A stretch of DNA of 37,199 nt. It comes from Fuchsiella alkaliacetigena (GTDB taxonomy: Bacteria > Bacillota > Halanaerobiia > Halobacteroidales > Acetohalobiaceae). The DNA is taken from assembly GCF_023227765.1 (NCBI RefSeq), contig NZ_JALKBZ010000024.1, forward strand, positions 1 through 37,199, in the 5' to 3' direction. The notes below the pieces were generated by a model. That model was given only the letters and a program-made list of their open reading frames with translations. It was not told the origin of the DNA and did no database searches. Position numbers and translations under genes: made by a program. Shown in pieces: positions 16,215 through 25,455 of the stretch (position 1 is its first letter; each line of letters starts with the position of its first letter).

Positions 16215-17234
16215 ATGGAAGAGAAATTGGAAAATATTGAAGCAGAGGCTAAAGCAGCTATAAAAGAAGCAACAGATTTAGATGGTTTAGAAGAGTTAAG
16301 AGTTAAGTATTTAGGAAAAAAAGGCCAGGTTACTGAAATTTTGCAAGGAATAGGTGACTTAGAGCCGGAACAGAGACCAGTGGTGGGTAAGCTAGGTAAT
16401 CAGATTAAGTCTAGACTGGAGGCTTTGATTGAGGATAAGGAAGAAGAGCTAAAGGAGTTACTTAAGCAAAAGAAGTTGGAGGAAGAGCAGATAGATGTTA
16501 CCTTACCAGGGGTTAAAGAGGGGTACGGTTATCAGCATCCTTTGACTCAGACTTTAGCTGAGATTAAAGAGGTTTTTTTAGGATTAGGTTTTAGCATTGC
16601 TGAGGGCCCGGAGGTAGAGAAGGATTACTATAACTTCGAAGCTTTAAATATTCCTAAAACCCATCCGGCCCGTGATATGCAGGATTCTTTTTATATATCC
16701 GCAGATATTCTGTTAAGAACTCATACTTCGCCGGTACAGATTAGAACTATGAAGCAGTCTGAAGTACCGATTAGAATTATTGCTCCGGGGCGAGTTTATC
16801 GAGTGGATGAGGTAGATGCTAATCACTCGCCAGTTTTTCATCAGGTAGAAGGTTTAATGGTAGGTCAGGATATTTCTTTTAGCCAGCTAAAGGGAATTTT
16901 AATTGAGTTTGCCCAAGAAATGTTTGGAGCAGACCGGGAAGTACGCTTTAGACCAAGCTATTTTCCCTTTACTGAGCCTAGTGCTGAGGTGGATGTTTCT
17001 TGTATTGTCTGTGCTGGGGAAGGCTGTCGAGTCTGTTCACAGACCGGTTGGTTAGAGATTTTAGGTTCGGGGATGGTGCACCCGCGCGTCTTAGAGATGT
17101 CCGGTTTAGATCCCCAGGAAGTGAGCGGTTTCGCTTTTGGAATGGGAGTGGAAAGAATTGCGATGTTGAAGTACGGAATTACCGATATTCGACTCTTTTA
17201 TGAAAATGATATGCGATTTTTAGAGCAGTTTTAA
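16215..17234 (+). CDS. pheS: phenylalanyl-tRNA synthetase alpha subunit
   Basis: 339 residues, the bacterial PheS length. The N-terminal coiled-coil arm that contacts tRNA (about 1-85) is followed by the class II catalytic core: [18 protein letters not shown], motif 2 region [34 protein letters not shown], and motif 3 [15 protein letters not shown] zinc-like Cys cluster ([12 protein letters not shown]) near 260 is common in Firmicute PheS. GAAGGAGG precedes the ATG. Together with PheT it charges tRNA-Phe. Confidence 0.97.
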   Translation: MEEKLENIEAEAKAAIKEATDLDGLEELRVKYLGKKGQVTEILQGIGDLEPEQRPVVGKLGNQIKSRLEALIEDKEEELKELLKQKKLEEEQIDVTLPGVKEGYGYQHPLTQTLAEIKEVFLGLGFSIAEGPEVEKDYYNFEALNIPKTHPARDMQDSFYISADILLRTHTSPVQIRTMKQSEVPIRIIAPGRVYRVDEVDANHSPVFHQVEGLMVGQDISFSQLKGILIEFAQEMFGADREVRFRPSYFPFTEPSAEVDVSCIVCAGEGCRVCSQTGWLEILGSGMVHPRVLEMSGLDPQEVSGFAFGMGVERIAMLKYGITDIRLFYENDMRFLEQF

Positions 17235-17260
17235 TTTAAATTGAGGAGGTAATTTAATTA

Positions 17261-19666
17261 ATGAAGGTATCCTATAAATGGTTGCAGGAGTATATAGATT
17301 TTGATTATACCCCGCAGGAGCTGGCCCATAAGCTAACTATGGTGGGTTTAGAAGTAGATCAAGTGGAGTTTCAGGCGGCGGGATTAGCAGATATAGTAGT
17401 AGGAGAGGTTTTGGAGATTAATGACCATCAAAATGCTGATAAACTATCGGTTTGTGAAGTTGATTTAGGCAGTACTCAGGAGCAGATAGTCTGTGGAGCT
17501 AAAAATATGGAAGTAGGCGATAAAGTGCCGGTAGCTCCTGTAGGCAGTACTTTGCCGGGAGGAATGGAAATTAAGGAAGTGGAGCTTAGAGGAGTAAAGT
17601 CCCGGGGGATGATGTGCTCTGCTGATGAGTTGGAGTTGCAGGAAGAGCGAGCCGAGGGGTTGTTGATCTTGCCAAATGATTTAGAAGTAGGAGCCAGCTT
17701 TGTAGAGGTCTGGGGATTGGATGATATAGTCTTTGAACTGGATTTGACGCCTAATTATGCTGATTGTTTAAACATCTTAGGAGTAGCTCGGGAGATAGCA
17801 GCTATGACTGGTAATCCTTTGCAGATGCCGGAACCTGAGGTCGAGGAGTCGGCGGAAGCAGTTAGTGAGTTGACTTCGGTGCAGGTAGAGGATGAAGAGC
17901 TGTGTCCTCGTTATACGGCCCAGGTGATTAAAGATGTAAAGGTTGAGGAGTCTCCCCAATGGTTACAGAGAAGACTGGAGGCAGCGGGAATTCGACCTAT
18001 TAATAATATCGTTGATGTTACTAACTACGTAATGATGGAGTTCGGACAGCCGATGCATGCCTTTGATTATGATCAACTAACTGAAAATCGAATAGTAGTT
18101 AGAACTGCTCAAGCAGGGGAAAAGATAGTAACCTTAGATGAAGAAGAGCGAGAACTTGATGAAGAGATCTTAGTAATTGCCGATGCTGAGGAACCGGTTT
18201 GTATAGCTGGAGTAATGGGGGGATTGGATAGTGAAGTAAGCGCGGAGACTACTAATGTACTTTTGGAGGCAGCTAACTTCGATCCAATTCGGACTCGGCA
18301 GACGGCTAAAAAGCTAGGTTTACATAGCGAGTCTTCACACCGTTTTGAGCGGGGAGTGGATATTAACGGAGCGGTGCGGGCCAGCAATAGAGCTGTAGAG
18401 CTGATTTTAGAGTTAGGAGGAGGCGAAGTAGCGCAAGGAGTAATAGATGTTTACCCTAATCCGGTGGAAGCTAAAGAGCTGGATTTGAGAGTGAACCGAG
18501 TTAACTCCCTGTTAGGAACCGAAATTGCTAAAGAAGAGATGATGGAAATGTTAGCTAAGCTAGAGTTTGAGGTGAGTAGTGCTGAAGCAGGAGTGATTAA
18601 GGTTAAGGTGCCTACCTTTAGAGGTGATGTGAGTAGAGAAGCCGATTTAGTGGAAGAGATTGCTAGGGTTTATGGTTATGAGCGGATCGAGGCGGAACTG
18701 CCAGCGGGCCCGATTATTCAAGGTAAGAAGAACAAGCAGCAGTTTTTACGAGATAAAACTTTAGAGCTTTGTACTGGTTTAGGGTTATCAGAGGTGATGA
18801 CCTTTAGCTTTATTAGTTATGCAGACTTGGATAGGCTGGGGCTACCCGCCGATAGTCAGTTGAGGGAGGCAGTTGAACTAGCTAATCCCTTAAGCTCTGA
18901 TTACGAGATTATGAGAACTACCTTAGTACCTAGTCTTTTGGAAGCCTTAAGTAGAAATCTAAATCATAACTGTGAACAGGTAGAGATTTTTGAGCTGAGT
19001 AAAGTTTTTATTCCTACTGAGTCAGGAGAATTGCCTGTAGAAAGAGAAGTTTTAGCTGGAGCTTTAATGCAAGAGTCTGAAAGAGAAGAAGTTTGGAACT
19101 TAGATGCTGTTAACTTCTTTACTTTAAAAGGAAAGCTCGAAGAATATCTAGAACAGATCGGGATTAGTGATTATCAATTTACTGAAGGTGAAAATACAAT
19201 CTATCATCCCGGACGAGTAGCTGAGGTAGAGATAGCCGGGGAAGCAGCTGGATTTTTAGGTGAACTACATCCTAATTTAATTGAAGAGTATGATTTATTG
19301 CCCAGAACGGTTATCTTTGAACTGGAGTTTGCAGTTATAGTAGAACATACTGTTAGGGGTCATACTTATAGCGAACTGCCTAAGTATCCAGCTTCTACTC
19401 GCGATATTGCTTTAGTAGTAGGAGAGGAGATTAACTCTCAGCAGATAGAAAAGGTAATTAAAGAGGTGGCTGGAGACTTAATAGAAAGGATAGAACTATT
19501 CGATCAGTATCGAGGTGAGCAGATCGGCCAAGATGCCAAGAGTTTAGCCTACTCTCTTAGCTATCGGGCTAATGATAGAACTTTAACTGTTGAGGAAGTA
19601 AATGAATTACAAGCAGAGATAGAAGCAGAACTGGATAATAGATTAGGAGCTAAAATTAGAGAATAA
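17261..19666 (+). CDS. pheT: phenylalanyl-tRNA synthetase beta subunit
   Basis: 801 residues, the full bacterial PheT length. Domains in order: tRNA-binding OB domain (about 40-150, LEINDHQNADKLSVCEVD), B3/B4 editing domain (about 210-390, containing RPINNIVDVTNYVMMEFGQP), B5 domain (about 400-475), inactive synthetase-like core, and C-terminal FDX-ACB anticodon-binding domain (about 705-800, YPASTRDIALVV). It forms the alpha2-beta2 enzyme with PheS, which starts 26 bp upstream in the same T-box-controlled transcript. AGGAGGTAAT precedes the ATG. Confidence 0.97.
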   Translation: MKVSYKWLQEYIDFDYTPQELAHKLTMVGLEVDQVEFQAAGLADIVVGEVLEINDHQNADKLSVCEVDLGSTQEQIVCGAKNMEVGDKVPVAPVGSTLPGGMEIKEVELRGVKSRGMMCSADELELQEERAEGLLILPNDLEVGASFVEVWGLDDIVFELDLTPNYADCLNILGVAREIAAMTGNPLQMPEPEVEESAEAVSELTSVQVEDEELCPRYTAQVIKDVKVEESPQWLQRRLEAAGIRPINNIVDVTNYVMMEFGQPMHAFDYDQLTENRIVVRTAQAGEKIVTLDEEERELDEEILVIADAEEPVCIAGVMGGLDSEVSAETTNVLLEAANFDPIRTRQTAKKLGLHSESSHRFERGVDINGAVRASNRAVELILELGGGEVAQGVIDVYPNPVEAKELDLRVNRVNSLLGTEIAKEEMMEMLAKLEFEVSSAEAGVIKVKVPTFRGDVSREADLVEEIARVYGYERIEAELPAGPIIQGKKNKQQFLRDKTLELCTGLGLSEVMTFSFISYADLDRLGLPADSQLREAVELANPLSSDYEIMRTTLVPSLLEALSRNLNHNCEQVEIFELSKVFIPTESGELPVEREVLAGALMQESEREEVWNLDAVNFFTLKGKLEEYLEQIGISDYQFTEGENTIYHPGRVAEVEIAGEAAGFLGELHPNLIEEYDLLPRTVIFELEFAVIVEHTVRGHTYSELPKYPASTRDIALVVGEEINSQQIEKVIKEVAGDLIERIELFDQYRGEQIGQDAKSLAYSLSYRANDRTLTVEEVNELQAEIEAELDNRLGAKIRE

Positions 19667-19673
19667 GTTATTG

Positions 19674-19704
19674 AGCCTACCTGGTACTTTCAGGTAGGCT
19701 TTTT
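19674..19704 (+). terminator. Rho-independent terminator after pheT
   Basis: AGCCTACCTG (19674-19683) and CAGGTAGGCT (19691-19700) form a perfect 10-bp stem, followed by TTTT. Confidence 0.92.
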
Positions 19705-19723
19705 AAAATTATTGTTTAACTTT

Positions 19724-19760
19724 AAAAAGCCTCGCTTATGAGAATAGGCGGGGTTTTTTA
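19724..19760. terminator. second hairpin terminator after pheT
   Basis: AAAAGCCTCGCTTAT pairs with ATAGGCGGGGTTTTTT around a GAGA loop, with some G-T pairs. It has T runs on both strands, so it may act in either direction. It backs up the previous terminator. Confidence 0.8.
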
Positions 19761-19836
19761 TATTTTTAGAGGGATATATTAGTTGCTGATTATTTTAAGT
19801 GGGACATAAATTATTGATTTATAAATGCATTATAGC

Positions 19837-19852
19837 GATACATTTCTGTATC
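19837..19852. promoter_or_regulatory. upstream activator dyad 1 for the sigma-54 promoter
   Basis: GATACA-N4-TGTATC, a perfect 6-bp inverted repeat, about 226 bp upstream of the -24 element. It has the same layout as the dyad at 19929 (GATwCA-N4-TGwATC). This is the expected form and distance of a binding site for an enhancer-binding activator. The pair is seen in sequence; its use is inferred. Confidence 0.6.
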
Positions 19853-19928
19853 AGAAGCGGCTGAGGATTGGTATTAGTTAAGTGTCTAGCTTTTAAGGTT
19901 ATAGAAAAACAATTAAATAGCCACTAAA

Positions 19929-19944
19929 GATTCAATAATGAATC
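19929..19944. promoter_or_regulatory. upstream activator dyad 2 for the sigma-54 promoter
   Basis: GATTCA-N4-TGAATC, matching dyad 1 except at one position per arm, centred 92 bp from it and about 127 bp upstream of the -24 element. A nine-base direct repeat, GTTAAGTGT, also occurs at 19877-19885 and 19978-19986. Confidence 0.6.
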
Positions 19945-20060
19945 ATTTTCTAATTTTGGAGTCGGATTAAGTAGTTGGTTAAGTGTTTTTAACTAAGCTA
20001 ATCAAGGGGAGATAGCTATTAATTGTAGTTTTTTAAGTGATTTTACCGTTTTTTTAGTTT

Positions 20061-20077
20061 CTGGCACGTAAGTTGCA
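20061..20077 (+). promoter_or_regulatory. sigma-54 (-24/-12) promoter of the CoA-transferase operon
   Basis: CTGGCACGTAAGTTGCA matches the sigma-54 consensus (TGGCACG-N4-TTGCA) with no mismatch; GG at 20063-20064 and GC at 20075-20076 are 12 bp apart as required. The first gene starts 56 bp downstream. Such promoters are silent without an AAA+ activator; one of that class is encoded at 25456-27546. The remaining sequence between 19761 and 20132 holds the two dyads and no gene. Confidence 0.92.
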
Positions 20078-20132
20078 TTTATTAATAGGTGAAGATGATA
20101 AATAAATAAAAAATAATTCGGAGGTGTTATTA

Positions 20133-20786
20133 ATGGCAGAAATAGTTTCGATAGAAGCAGCACTAGCTGAGATAGAAGATGGTTCTAAGGTGATGATTGG
20201 AGGATTTATGGCAATCGGCACTCCCGAAAACTTAATAGACGCAATGGTAGAGCGGGAAATTAAAGACTTAACGGTTATTGCTAATGATACCGGTATACCT
20301 GAGCAAGGGATTGGTAAGTTGATAGCTAATAAGCAGATTAAGAAGATGATTGCAACTCATATTGGGCTTAATCCTGAGACAGGTAGGCAGATGAATGAAG
20401 GTGAGTTGGAAGTAGAGCTGATTCCTCAGGGTACTTTGGTAGAACAGATTAGAGCAGCAGGAGCCGGTTTGGGTGGTTTCTTGACACCTACTGGGATTGG
20501 TACTGTAGTAGAAGAAGGTAAAGAGAAGATTGAGGTTGATGGTGAGGAGTATTTATTAGAGCTACCAATGGGAGCTGAGATAGCCTTAGTTAAGGCCTGG
20601 AAAGCTGATAAAAAGGGTAATTTGGTGTATAGAAAGAGTGCCCGGAATTTTAATCCACCAATGGCTATGGCAGCTGATTTAGTGATAGTGGAAGCAGAGG
20701 AAATCGTAGAGGTAGGAGAAATAGACCCGGATCAGGTAATGACTCCGGCAGCTTTTGTAGATCTTATTATCGGAGGTGAAGAGTAA
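20133..20786 (+). CDS. atoD: CoA-transferase subunit A (acetoacetate/butyrate type)
   Basis: 217 residues of the SCOT/AtoD family: [20 protein letters not shown] near the N-terminus, [20 protein letters not shown] and the [14 protein letters not shown] motif. The enzyme moves CoA between short-chain acyl groups such as acetoacetate, butyrate and acetate. ATG 20133 is chosen because GGAGGTG ends 6 nt before it; the earlier in-frame GTG 20124 lies inside that site. Its stop codon overlaps the start of subunit B by one base. Exact acyl preference cannot be read from sequence. Confidence 0.92.
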   Translation: MAEIVSIEAALAEIEDGSKVMIGGFMAIGTPENLIDAMVEREIKDLTVIANDTGIPEQGIGKLIANKQIKKMIATHIGLNPETGRQMNEGELEVELIPQGTLVEQIRAAGAGLGGFLTPTGIGTVVEEGKEKIEVDGEEYLLELPMGAEIALVKAWKADKKGNLVYRKSARNFNPPMAMAADLVIVEAEEIVEVGEIDPDQVMTPAAFVDLIIGGEE

Positions 20787-21448
20787 TGGATAAGCAGCAA
20801 AAAAGAGAGATTATAACTAAAAGAATTGCTCAGGAGTTGGCTGATGGAGATATAGTTAACTTGGGTATTGGGATGCCTACTATGGTAGGAGACTATGTGC
20901 CAGAGGAAATAGATATTACTTTACAGTCGGAGAATGGATTTTTAGGATTGGGCCCGGCTCCAGAAGAGGGTAAAGAAGATAAAGACTTAGGTAATGCGGG
21001 CGGTCAACCGGTGACTATCAAACCCGGTGGTTCATTTTTCGATAGTGCTACTTCCTTTGCTATTATCAGAGGGGGGCATGTTGATGTAACAGTTTTAGGA
21101 GCTTTACAGGTAGATGAAAAAGGTAATCTAGCTAACTGGATGATTCCCGGCAAATTAGTGCCAGGAATGGGAGGAGCTATGGATCTGGTAGTAGGAGCTC
21201 AGCAGGTGATTGTAGCTAGTGAGCATACTATTAAAGGTAATCCTAAGATCTTAAAGGAGTGTGATCTGCCTTTAACTGCTAAAGAAGAAGTGAACTTGAT
21301 AGTTACTGAAATGGGAGTAATAGAGGTTACGGATAAGGGTTTAGTTTTAAAGGAGATAAATCCTGAATTTACGGTAGCAGAGGTACAGGAAGCAACAGAA
21401 GCAGAGCTAACTATTTCTGATCAGTTAAAAGAAATGAAAGTTGAATAG
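20786..21448 (+). CDS. atoA: CoA-transferase subunit B
   Basis: 220 residues with the beta-subunit active-site motif [10 protein letters not shown], whose Glu forms the glutamyl-CoA thioester, and [34 protein letters not shown]. It pairs with the A subunit encoded immediately upstream; ATG shares the last base of the previous stop codon, so the two are translationally coupled. It belongs to the sigma-54 driven operon. Confidence 0.93.
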   Translation: MDKQQKREIITKRIAQELADGDIVNLGIGMPTMVGDYVPEEIDITLQSENGFLGLGPAPEEGKEDKDLGNAGGQPVTIKPGGSFFDSATSFAIIRGGHVDVTVLGALQVDEKGNLANWMIPGKLVPGMGGAMDLVVGAQQVIVASEHTIKGNPKILKECDLPLTAKEEVNLIVTEMGVIEVTDKGLVLKEINPEFTVAEVQEATEAELTISDQLKEMKVE

Positions 21449-21462
21449 GAGGGGATTAGATA

Positions 21463-22641
21463 ATGAAAGAGATAGTAATTGCTAGTGCGGCCCGAACAGC
21501 TATCGGTAGTTTTGGAGGTAGCTTAAAGGATGTAGCCGCCGTTGATTTAGGAGCAACTGTGATTGAAGAAGTTTTAGAAAGAGCAGGAGTGAAGGGTGAG
21601 CAAGTAGACGAAGTGATCATGGGTAATGTGCTTCAAGCTGGCTTAGGTCAAAATCCAGCTCGACAGTCTGCTCTAAAAGCAGGACTACCGCAAGAGGTGC
21701 CGGCGATGACTATTAATAAGGTCTGTGGTTCCGGTTTGAAGACCGTTAATCTAGCTGCTCAAGCTATTAAGGCTGGTGATGGGGAAGTCTTCGTAGTCGG
21801 AGGAATGGAGAATATGAGCCAGACTCCTTACTTGCTGGATAATGCTCGCTGGGGAGAGAAGATGGGCCATGGTGAATTAACAGATGTAATGATTAGAGAC
21901 GGTCTGTGGTGTGTTTTCAACGACTATCATATGGGAATTACGGCCGAGAATATTGCTGAAAAGTATGGAATCAGCCGCGAAGAACAGGATCAGTTTGCAG
22001 CTAATAGCCAACAAAAAGCAGAACAGGCCTTAGCTGAGGATAGATTTGCTGAGGAGATAGCTCCGGTAGAGATTCCGCAACGTAAAGGCGAGCCAATTGT
22101 TTTTGCTAAGGATGAGTATCCTCGGGCTGGAGTTAGCGCTGAGGGCTTAGGCAAGTTAAGGCCTGCCTTTAAGAAAGATGGTACAGTTACTGCCGGAAAT
22201 GCTTCCGGAATTAACGATGGAGCTGCTGCTTTGTTAGTAATGTCTAAAGAGAAAGCTGAAGAGCTGGGAGTTGAGCCTTTAGCTACCATTAAAAGCTATG
22301 CTTCCGCAGGAGTAGACCCGGCCATTATGGGGATTGCTCCAGTACCAGCTACTCAAAAGGCCTTAGCTAAAATAGATCTGGAAGTTGATGATTTGGACTT
22401 AGTAGAGGCCAATGAAGCTTTTGCTGTACAGTCCTTAGCTGTGTTAAGAGATTTAGAACTAGATGCAGCTAAAGTAAATGTCAATGGAGGTGCTATTTCC
22501 TTAGGTCATCCTATTGGAGCTAGTGGAGCTAGAATTTTAGTTACTTTACTTTACGAAATGAAAAAGCAGGATTTAGGTTATGGTTTAGCGACTCTCTGCA
22601 TTGGTGGCGGACAAGGAGCAGCTACTGTAGTACAAAGGTAG
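21463..22641 (+). CDS. atoB: acetyl-CoA C-acetyltransferase (thiolase)
   Basis: 392 residues, typical for a class II biosynthetic/degradative thiolase. The nucleophilic Cys lies in [11 protein letters not shown] (about residue 88); His in [17 protein letters not shown] (near 348) and the second Cys in CIGGGQGAA (near 378) complete the site. It interconverts two acetyl-CoA and acetoacetyl-CoA. With the CoA-transferase just upstream it would turn acetoacetate into two acetyl-CoA, or run the reverse in butyrate formation. AGGAGGGG precedes the ATG; 14 bp from atoA. Confidence 0.95.
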   Translation: MKEIVIASAARTAIGSFGGSLKDVAAVDLGATVIEEVLERAGVKGEQVDEVIMGNVLQAGLGQNPARQSALKAGLPQEVPAMTINKVCGSGLKTVNLAAQAIKAGDGEVFVVGGMENMSQTPYLLDNARWGEKMGHGELTDVMIRDGLWCVFNDYHMGITAENIAEKYGISREEQDQFAANSQQKAEQALAEDRFAEEIAPVEIPQRKGEPIVFAKDEYPRAGVSAEGLGKLRPAFKKDGTVTAGNASGINDGAAALLVMSKEKAEELGVEPLATIKSYASAGVDPAIMGIAPVPATQKALAKIDLEVDDLDLVEANEAFAVQSLAVLRDLELDAAKVNVNGGAISLGHPIGASGARILVTLLYEMKKQDLGYGLATLCIGGGQGAATVVQR

Positions 22642-22711
22642 CTTTGACTGTTAAAGGGGGGAGGGGATAGCTTATAACTGACAATATTTACTTTGCAAAA
22701 ATGATTGTTTG

Positions 22712-22734
22712 AGGTGTGAAAAAGGATTATAATT
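22712..22734 (+). promoter_or_regulatory. possible additional promoter before atoE
   Basis: TTGTTT and TATAAT separated by 17 bp lie in the 127-bp gap between thiolase and the permease. The -10 box is perfect, the -35 box weak. The gap has no clear terminator, so read-through from the sigma-54 promoter is also likely. Confidence 0.4.
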
Positions 22735-22768
22735 AGTTATCAATTATTAAAAATTAGGGGGAATATCA

Positions 22769-24100
22769 ATGATAAAAAGATTATCAAAGGTCTTTGTATC
22801 CTTAATCGAAGAGTATCTGCCTGATCCGTACTTATTTGCTATTGCTTTAACCTTTATAGTATTTATTTTAGGAATTTTGATGGCGGATAATACACCAGTA
22901 GAAATGGTTAATCATTGGGGAGCTGGATTTTGGGACTTATTAGAGTTTGCTATGCAGATGTGTTTAGTATTGATTACCGGTCACGTAATGGCCAATACTC
23001 CGTTATTTAGTAATATTTTAAAGAAGGTAGCTTCAGTTCCGAAGACAGCCGGCGGAGCAATTGCCTTTACTACTTTGATTTCTGCTATTGCTTGCTGGGT
23101 TAACTGGGGTTTTGGTTTAGTAATTGGCGCTTTATTGGCTAGAGAGGTAGCTAAACAGGTAGAAGGTGTGGACTATCGACTCTTAATTGCTAGTGCTTAT
23201 TCTGGTTTTGTGGTCTGGCATGCTGGTTTGGCTGGTTCTGTACCTTTGACTATTGCTACTGAAGGTCACTTCATGGAAGAACTGATGGGAGTTATTCCGG
23301 TAGCTGAGACTATCTTTACTCCTTATAACTTAATTATTAGTGTTATAATTATTATTACCATTCCTTTTTTAAACAAGATGATGTTACCTAAAGAAGAGGA
23401 TAGAGTAGTTGTCGATCCAGAGATTTTGAAAAAAGAGGATGAAGAAGCCGAAATAGCTGCTACTGATAATAGTATGGATACTACTGCTGACCGACTTGAG
23501 AACAGTACTTTAATCTCCATGTTATTAGGAGCTATGGGAGTTGTTTACTTAATATATTACTTTGCTAATAATGGTTTTGACCTAAACTTAAATATCGTTA
23601 ACTTCTTATTCTTGACTGTAGGTATTATTTTGCATAAAACACCGCGCCGTTATTTAAAGGCCTTCGACACTGCTGTGAGAGGCTGTAGCGGTATTATCTT
23701 ACAGTTCCCACTTTATTCTGGGATTATGGGGATGATGATCGGTTCTGGTTTAGCAGTGATGATGTCTGAATTCTTTGTTTCCATTGCTACTCAAACCACT
23801 CTGCCTTTCTTCAGTTTCCTTAGTGCCGGAATTGTAAACTTCTTTGTTCCTTCCGGAGGAGGACAGTGGGCCGTACAGGCGCCAATCATGGTACCAGCGG
23901 CTGTAGACTTAGGGATAGATGTTTCTAGAATCTCTATGGCAGTAGCCTGGGGTGATGCCTGGACGAACATGATTCAGCCTTTCTGGGCCCTACCCGCTTT
24001 AGGAATCGCTGGCTTAGGAGCTCGTGATATTATGGGTTACTGTATAATGGTACTGATTTGGACGGGAATTATAGCTAGTCTAGGTTTGATGTTGATTTAG
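22769..24100 (+). CDS. atoE: short-chain fatty acid permease, AtoE family
   Basis: 443 residues, strongly hydrophobic with a hydrophilic loop near 215-245. Family motifs visible: the LPDPYLFAIALTF start, ITGHVMANTP, CWVNWGFGLVIGALLARE, SGFVVWHAGLAGSVPL, and NFFVPSGGGQWAVQAP. AtoE proteins import short-chain acids such as acetoacetate or butyrate. It follows the CoA-transferase and thiolase, so uptake, activation and cleavage of a short-chain keto or fatty acid are encoded side by side. AGGGGGAA precedes the ATG. Confidence 0.92.
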   Translation: MIKRLSKVFVSLIEEYLPDPYLFAIALTFIVFILGILMADNTPVEMVNHWGAGFWDLLEFAMQMCLVLITGHVMANTPLFSNILKKVASVPKTAGGAIAFTTLISAIACWVNWGFGLVIGALLAREVAKQVEGVDYRLLIASAYSGFVVWHAGLAGSVPLTIATEGHFMEELMGVIPVAETIFTPYNLIISVIIIITIPFLNKMMLPKEEDRVVVDPEILKKEDEEAEIAATDNSMDTTADRLENSTLISMLLGAMGVVYLIYYFANNGFDLNLNIVNFLFLTVGIILHKTPRRYLKAFDTAVRGCSGIILQFPLYSGIMGMMIGSGLAVMMSEFFVSIATQTTLPFFSFLSAGIVNFFVPSGGGQWAVQAPIMVPAAVDLGIDVSRISMAVAWGDAWTNMIQPFWALPALGIAGLGARDIMGYCIMVLIWTGIIASLGLMLI

Positions 24101-24118
24101 AATAGGTTACTTTGGTTT

Positions 24119-24153
24119 AAGAGGGCTCCCAAGTTATTGGGGGCTCTTTTTCT
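24119..24153 (+). terminator. Rho-independent terminator after atoE
   Basis: AAGAGGGCTCCCAA pairs with TTGGGGGCTCTTTT around a 4-nt loop, followed by TTTT. It ends the ato operon. Confidence 0.92.
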
Positions 24154-24192
24154 TTAGTTGCAAAAAGAAACTTTTGCTATTTAAAGATCTGA

Positions 24193-24222
24193 TTGACATT
24201 TTATATAATATTATAGTATAAT
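24193..24222 (+). promoter_or_regulatory. strong promoter of the outer-membrane protein gene
   Basis: A perfect TTGACA at 24193-24198 and a perfect TATAAT at 24217-24222 are separated by 18 bp in AT-rich surroundings. Confidence 0.85.
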
Positions 24223-24253
24223 TTTATATAAGAGGAATACTATCAAATGGGAG

Positions 24254-25162
24254 GTGATTAAAATTACTAAGAAGCTTATTAAGCTGATTTTAGTTACTTG
24301 TTTAGTTTTTACTTTATTATTTGTTGTTAATATTCAGGAAAGCCAGGCTATAGAAAAAGTAAATACAAGAGCAGTAGGGATGGGAGGAGCTTTCACTGCT
24401 GTTGTTGATGATTCTACTGCAATTTATTGGAATCCTGCTGGTTTAGCTCAAAATGATAATTTCTTTGAGTTAAAACTTGATCTTGCTTTTTCTGGATTCC
24501 TGTTTGATAGAGAAGGGAATTTGTTTGCAGGAGGACAAATAGGGAATTTTGGAGTTGGTGTTGTGGAAACAAGCCATGTATCTCGTTCTCTATTTAGATA
24601 CCATAGTGGTAGTATCAAACAACAAGGTATTTTATCTGCTAGCCAAAAAAGAGATAATTTATCCATAGGAGCAAGCATTAAAGGTATAAGAGATCAATAC
24701 CAAAAAGGAACAGATAAGGTTGAAGGAATCGGTTATGCTTTAGATGTAGGTGTTATGTATGATTTAGACTTAGGTAGAATAGGAGCAAACTTTAAAAACT
24801 TTCACTCAGCTTTGGATTGGGAAGGGGATTTAGATAGTTTTGAAGAGCTTCCTGATTCTTTAGATAATCAACTTTCAGTGGGAGTAGCAGTTGATTCGCC
24901 TTGGGCTGCTTTACCTGTGATTGATATTGTTAGCGGCGAGATGGTTTTAGATGAAGACTTTGAAAATGAAGATTATAGAGTTGGTGTCGAAGGCTCTATA
25001 TTTAATAGGATATTTTTACGTGTGGGGGCCTATCAAAATCAAAATGAAGATTGGGCTAGAACTTTAGGAATGGGATTGGAGTTGTCTTTTATTAGTTTCG
25101 ATTATGCAAATGTAGCTAATGAAGATGATTATCATAGTTTTTCAGCTAAAATTTCATTCTAA
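24254..25162 (+). CDS. outer-membrane beta-barrel-type protein (PorV/UPF0164-like)
   Basis: About 300 residues with a signal peptide: lysines, a hydrophobic stretch LILVTCLVFTLLFVV, cleavage likely after SQA. Mature protein begins with RAVGMGGAFTAVVDDSTAIYWNPAGLA, the hallmark of PorV/UPF0164/OMPP1-like barrels. Alternating polar and hydrophobic strands follow and the chain ends in Phe, the usual signal for outer-membrane insertion. This points to a diderm cell. The start is doubtful: GTG 24254 lies inside the GGGAGGTGAT ribosome site, while ATT 24263 sits at ideal distance; no ATG is available before the signal peptide. It has its own strong promoter. Function (pore, lipid or fatty acid transport) is unknown; following atoE may hint at acid uptake. 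Confidence 0.8.
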   Translation: MIKITKKLIKLILVTCLVFTLLFVVNIQESQAIEKVNTRAVGMGGAFTAVVDDSTAIYWNPAGLAQNDNFFELKLDLAFSGFLFDREGNLFAGGQIGNFGVGVVETSHVSRSLFRYHSGSIKQQGILSASQKRDNLSIGASIKGIRDQYQKGTDKVEGIGYALDVGVMYDLDLGRIGANFKNFHSALDWEGDLDSFEELPDSLDNQLSVGVAVDSPWAALPVIDIVSGEMVLDEDFENEDYRVGVEGSIFNRIFLRVGAYQNQNEDWARTLGMGLELSFISFDYANVANEDDYHSFSAKISF

Positions 25163-25264
25163 AGGTTGTCGCATGCTAGTCTAGCTTTCTATATGGTTCA
25201 TGATGATAAGAGGTTGAAATAAAAAGGATCTTGCAGGGTAGAAAAATATGAGTCTTTACTTCAT

Positions 25265-25290
25265 GTCCTAGCTTAATAGGACTTTTTCTT
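25265..25290 (+). terminator. Rho-independent terminator after the outer-membrane gene
   Basis: GTCCTA (25265-25270) and TAGGAC (25277-25282) form a 6-bp stem followed by a long T-rich run. The rest of the 25163-25455 gap holds the promoter of the next gene and nothing else I can identify. Confidence 0.85.
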
Positions 25291-25372
25291 TTTTTGTTAC
25301 CTTAGTTTTGTTTGCAGTTCATAATTTTCTCCTACTCTTTAAAATATTTCATTTTAGCAGATTTTCTTCCTT

Positions 25373-25401
25373 TTGTAAAGGATAGATAAATATGATATAG
25401 T
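25373..25401 (+). promoter_or_regulatory. promoter of the sigma-54 activator gene
   Basis: TTGTAA at 25373-25378 and TATAGT at 25396-25401 with a 17-bp spacer, 55 bp before the start codon. Confidence 0.65.
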
Positions 25402-25455
25402 TAGCCTATCAATTAATCGAGCTTAAGAGTAATATTTTAGATTGGAGGTCATAAG

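Noticed and set aside
20014-20028. 15-mer ATAGCTATTAATTGT shared with about 30652-30666
   Set aside because: In AT-rich DNA a 15-base match between two points of a 37-kb window is expected a few times by chance; no common symmetry or position relative to promoters.
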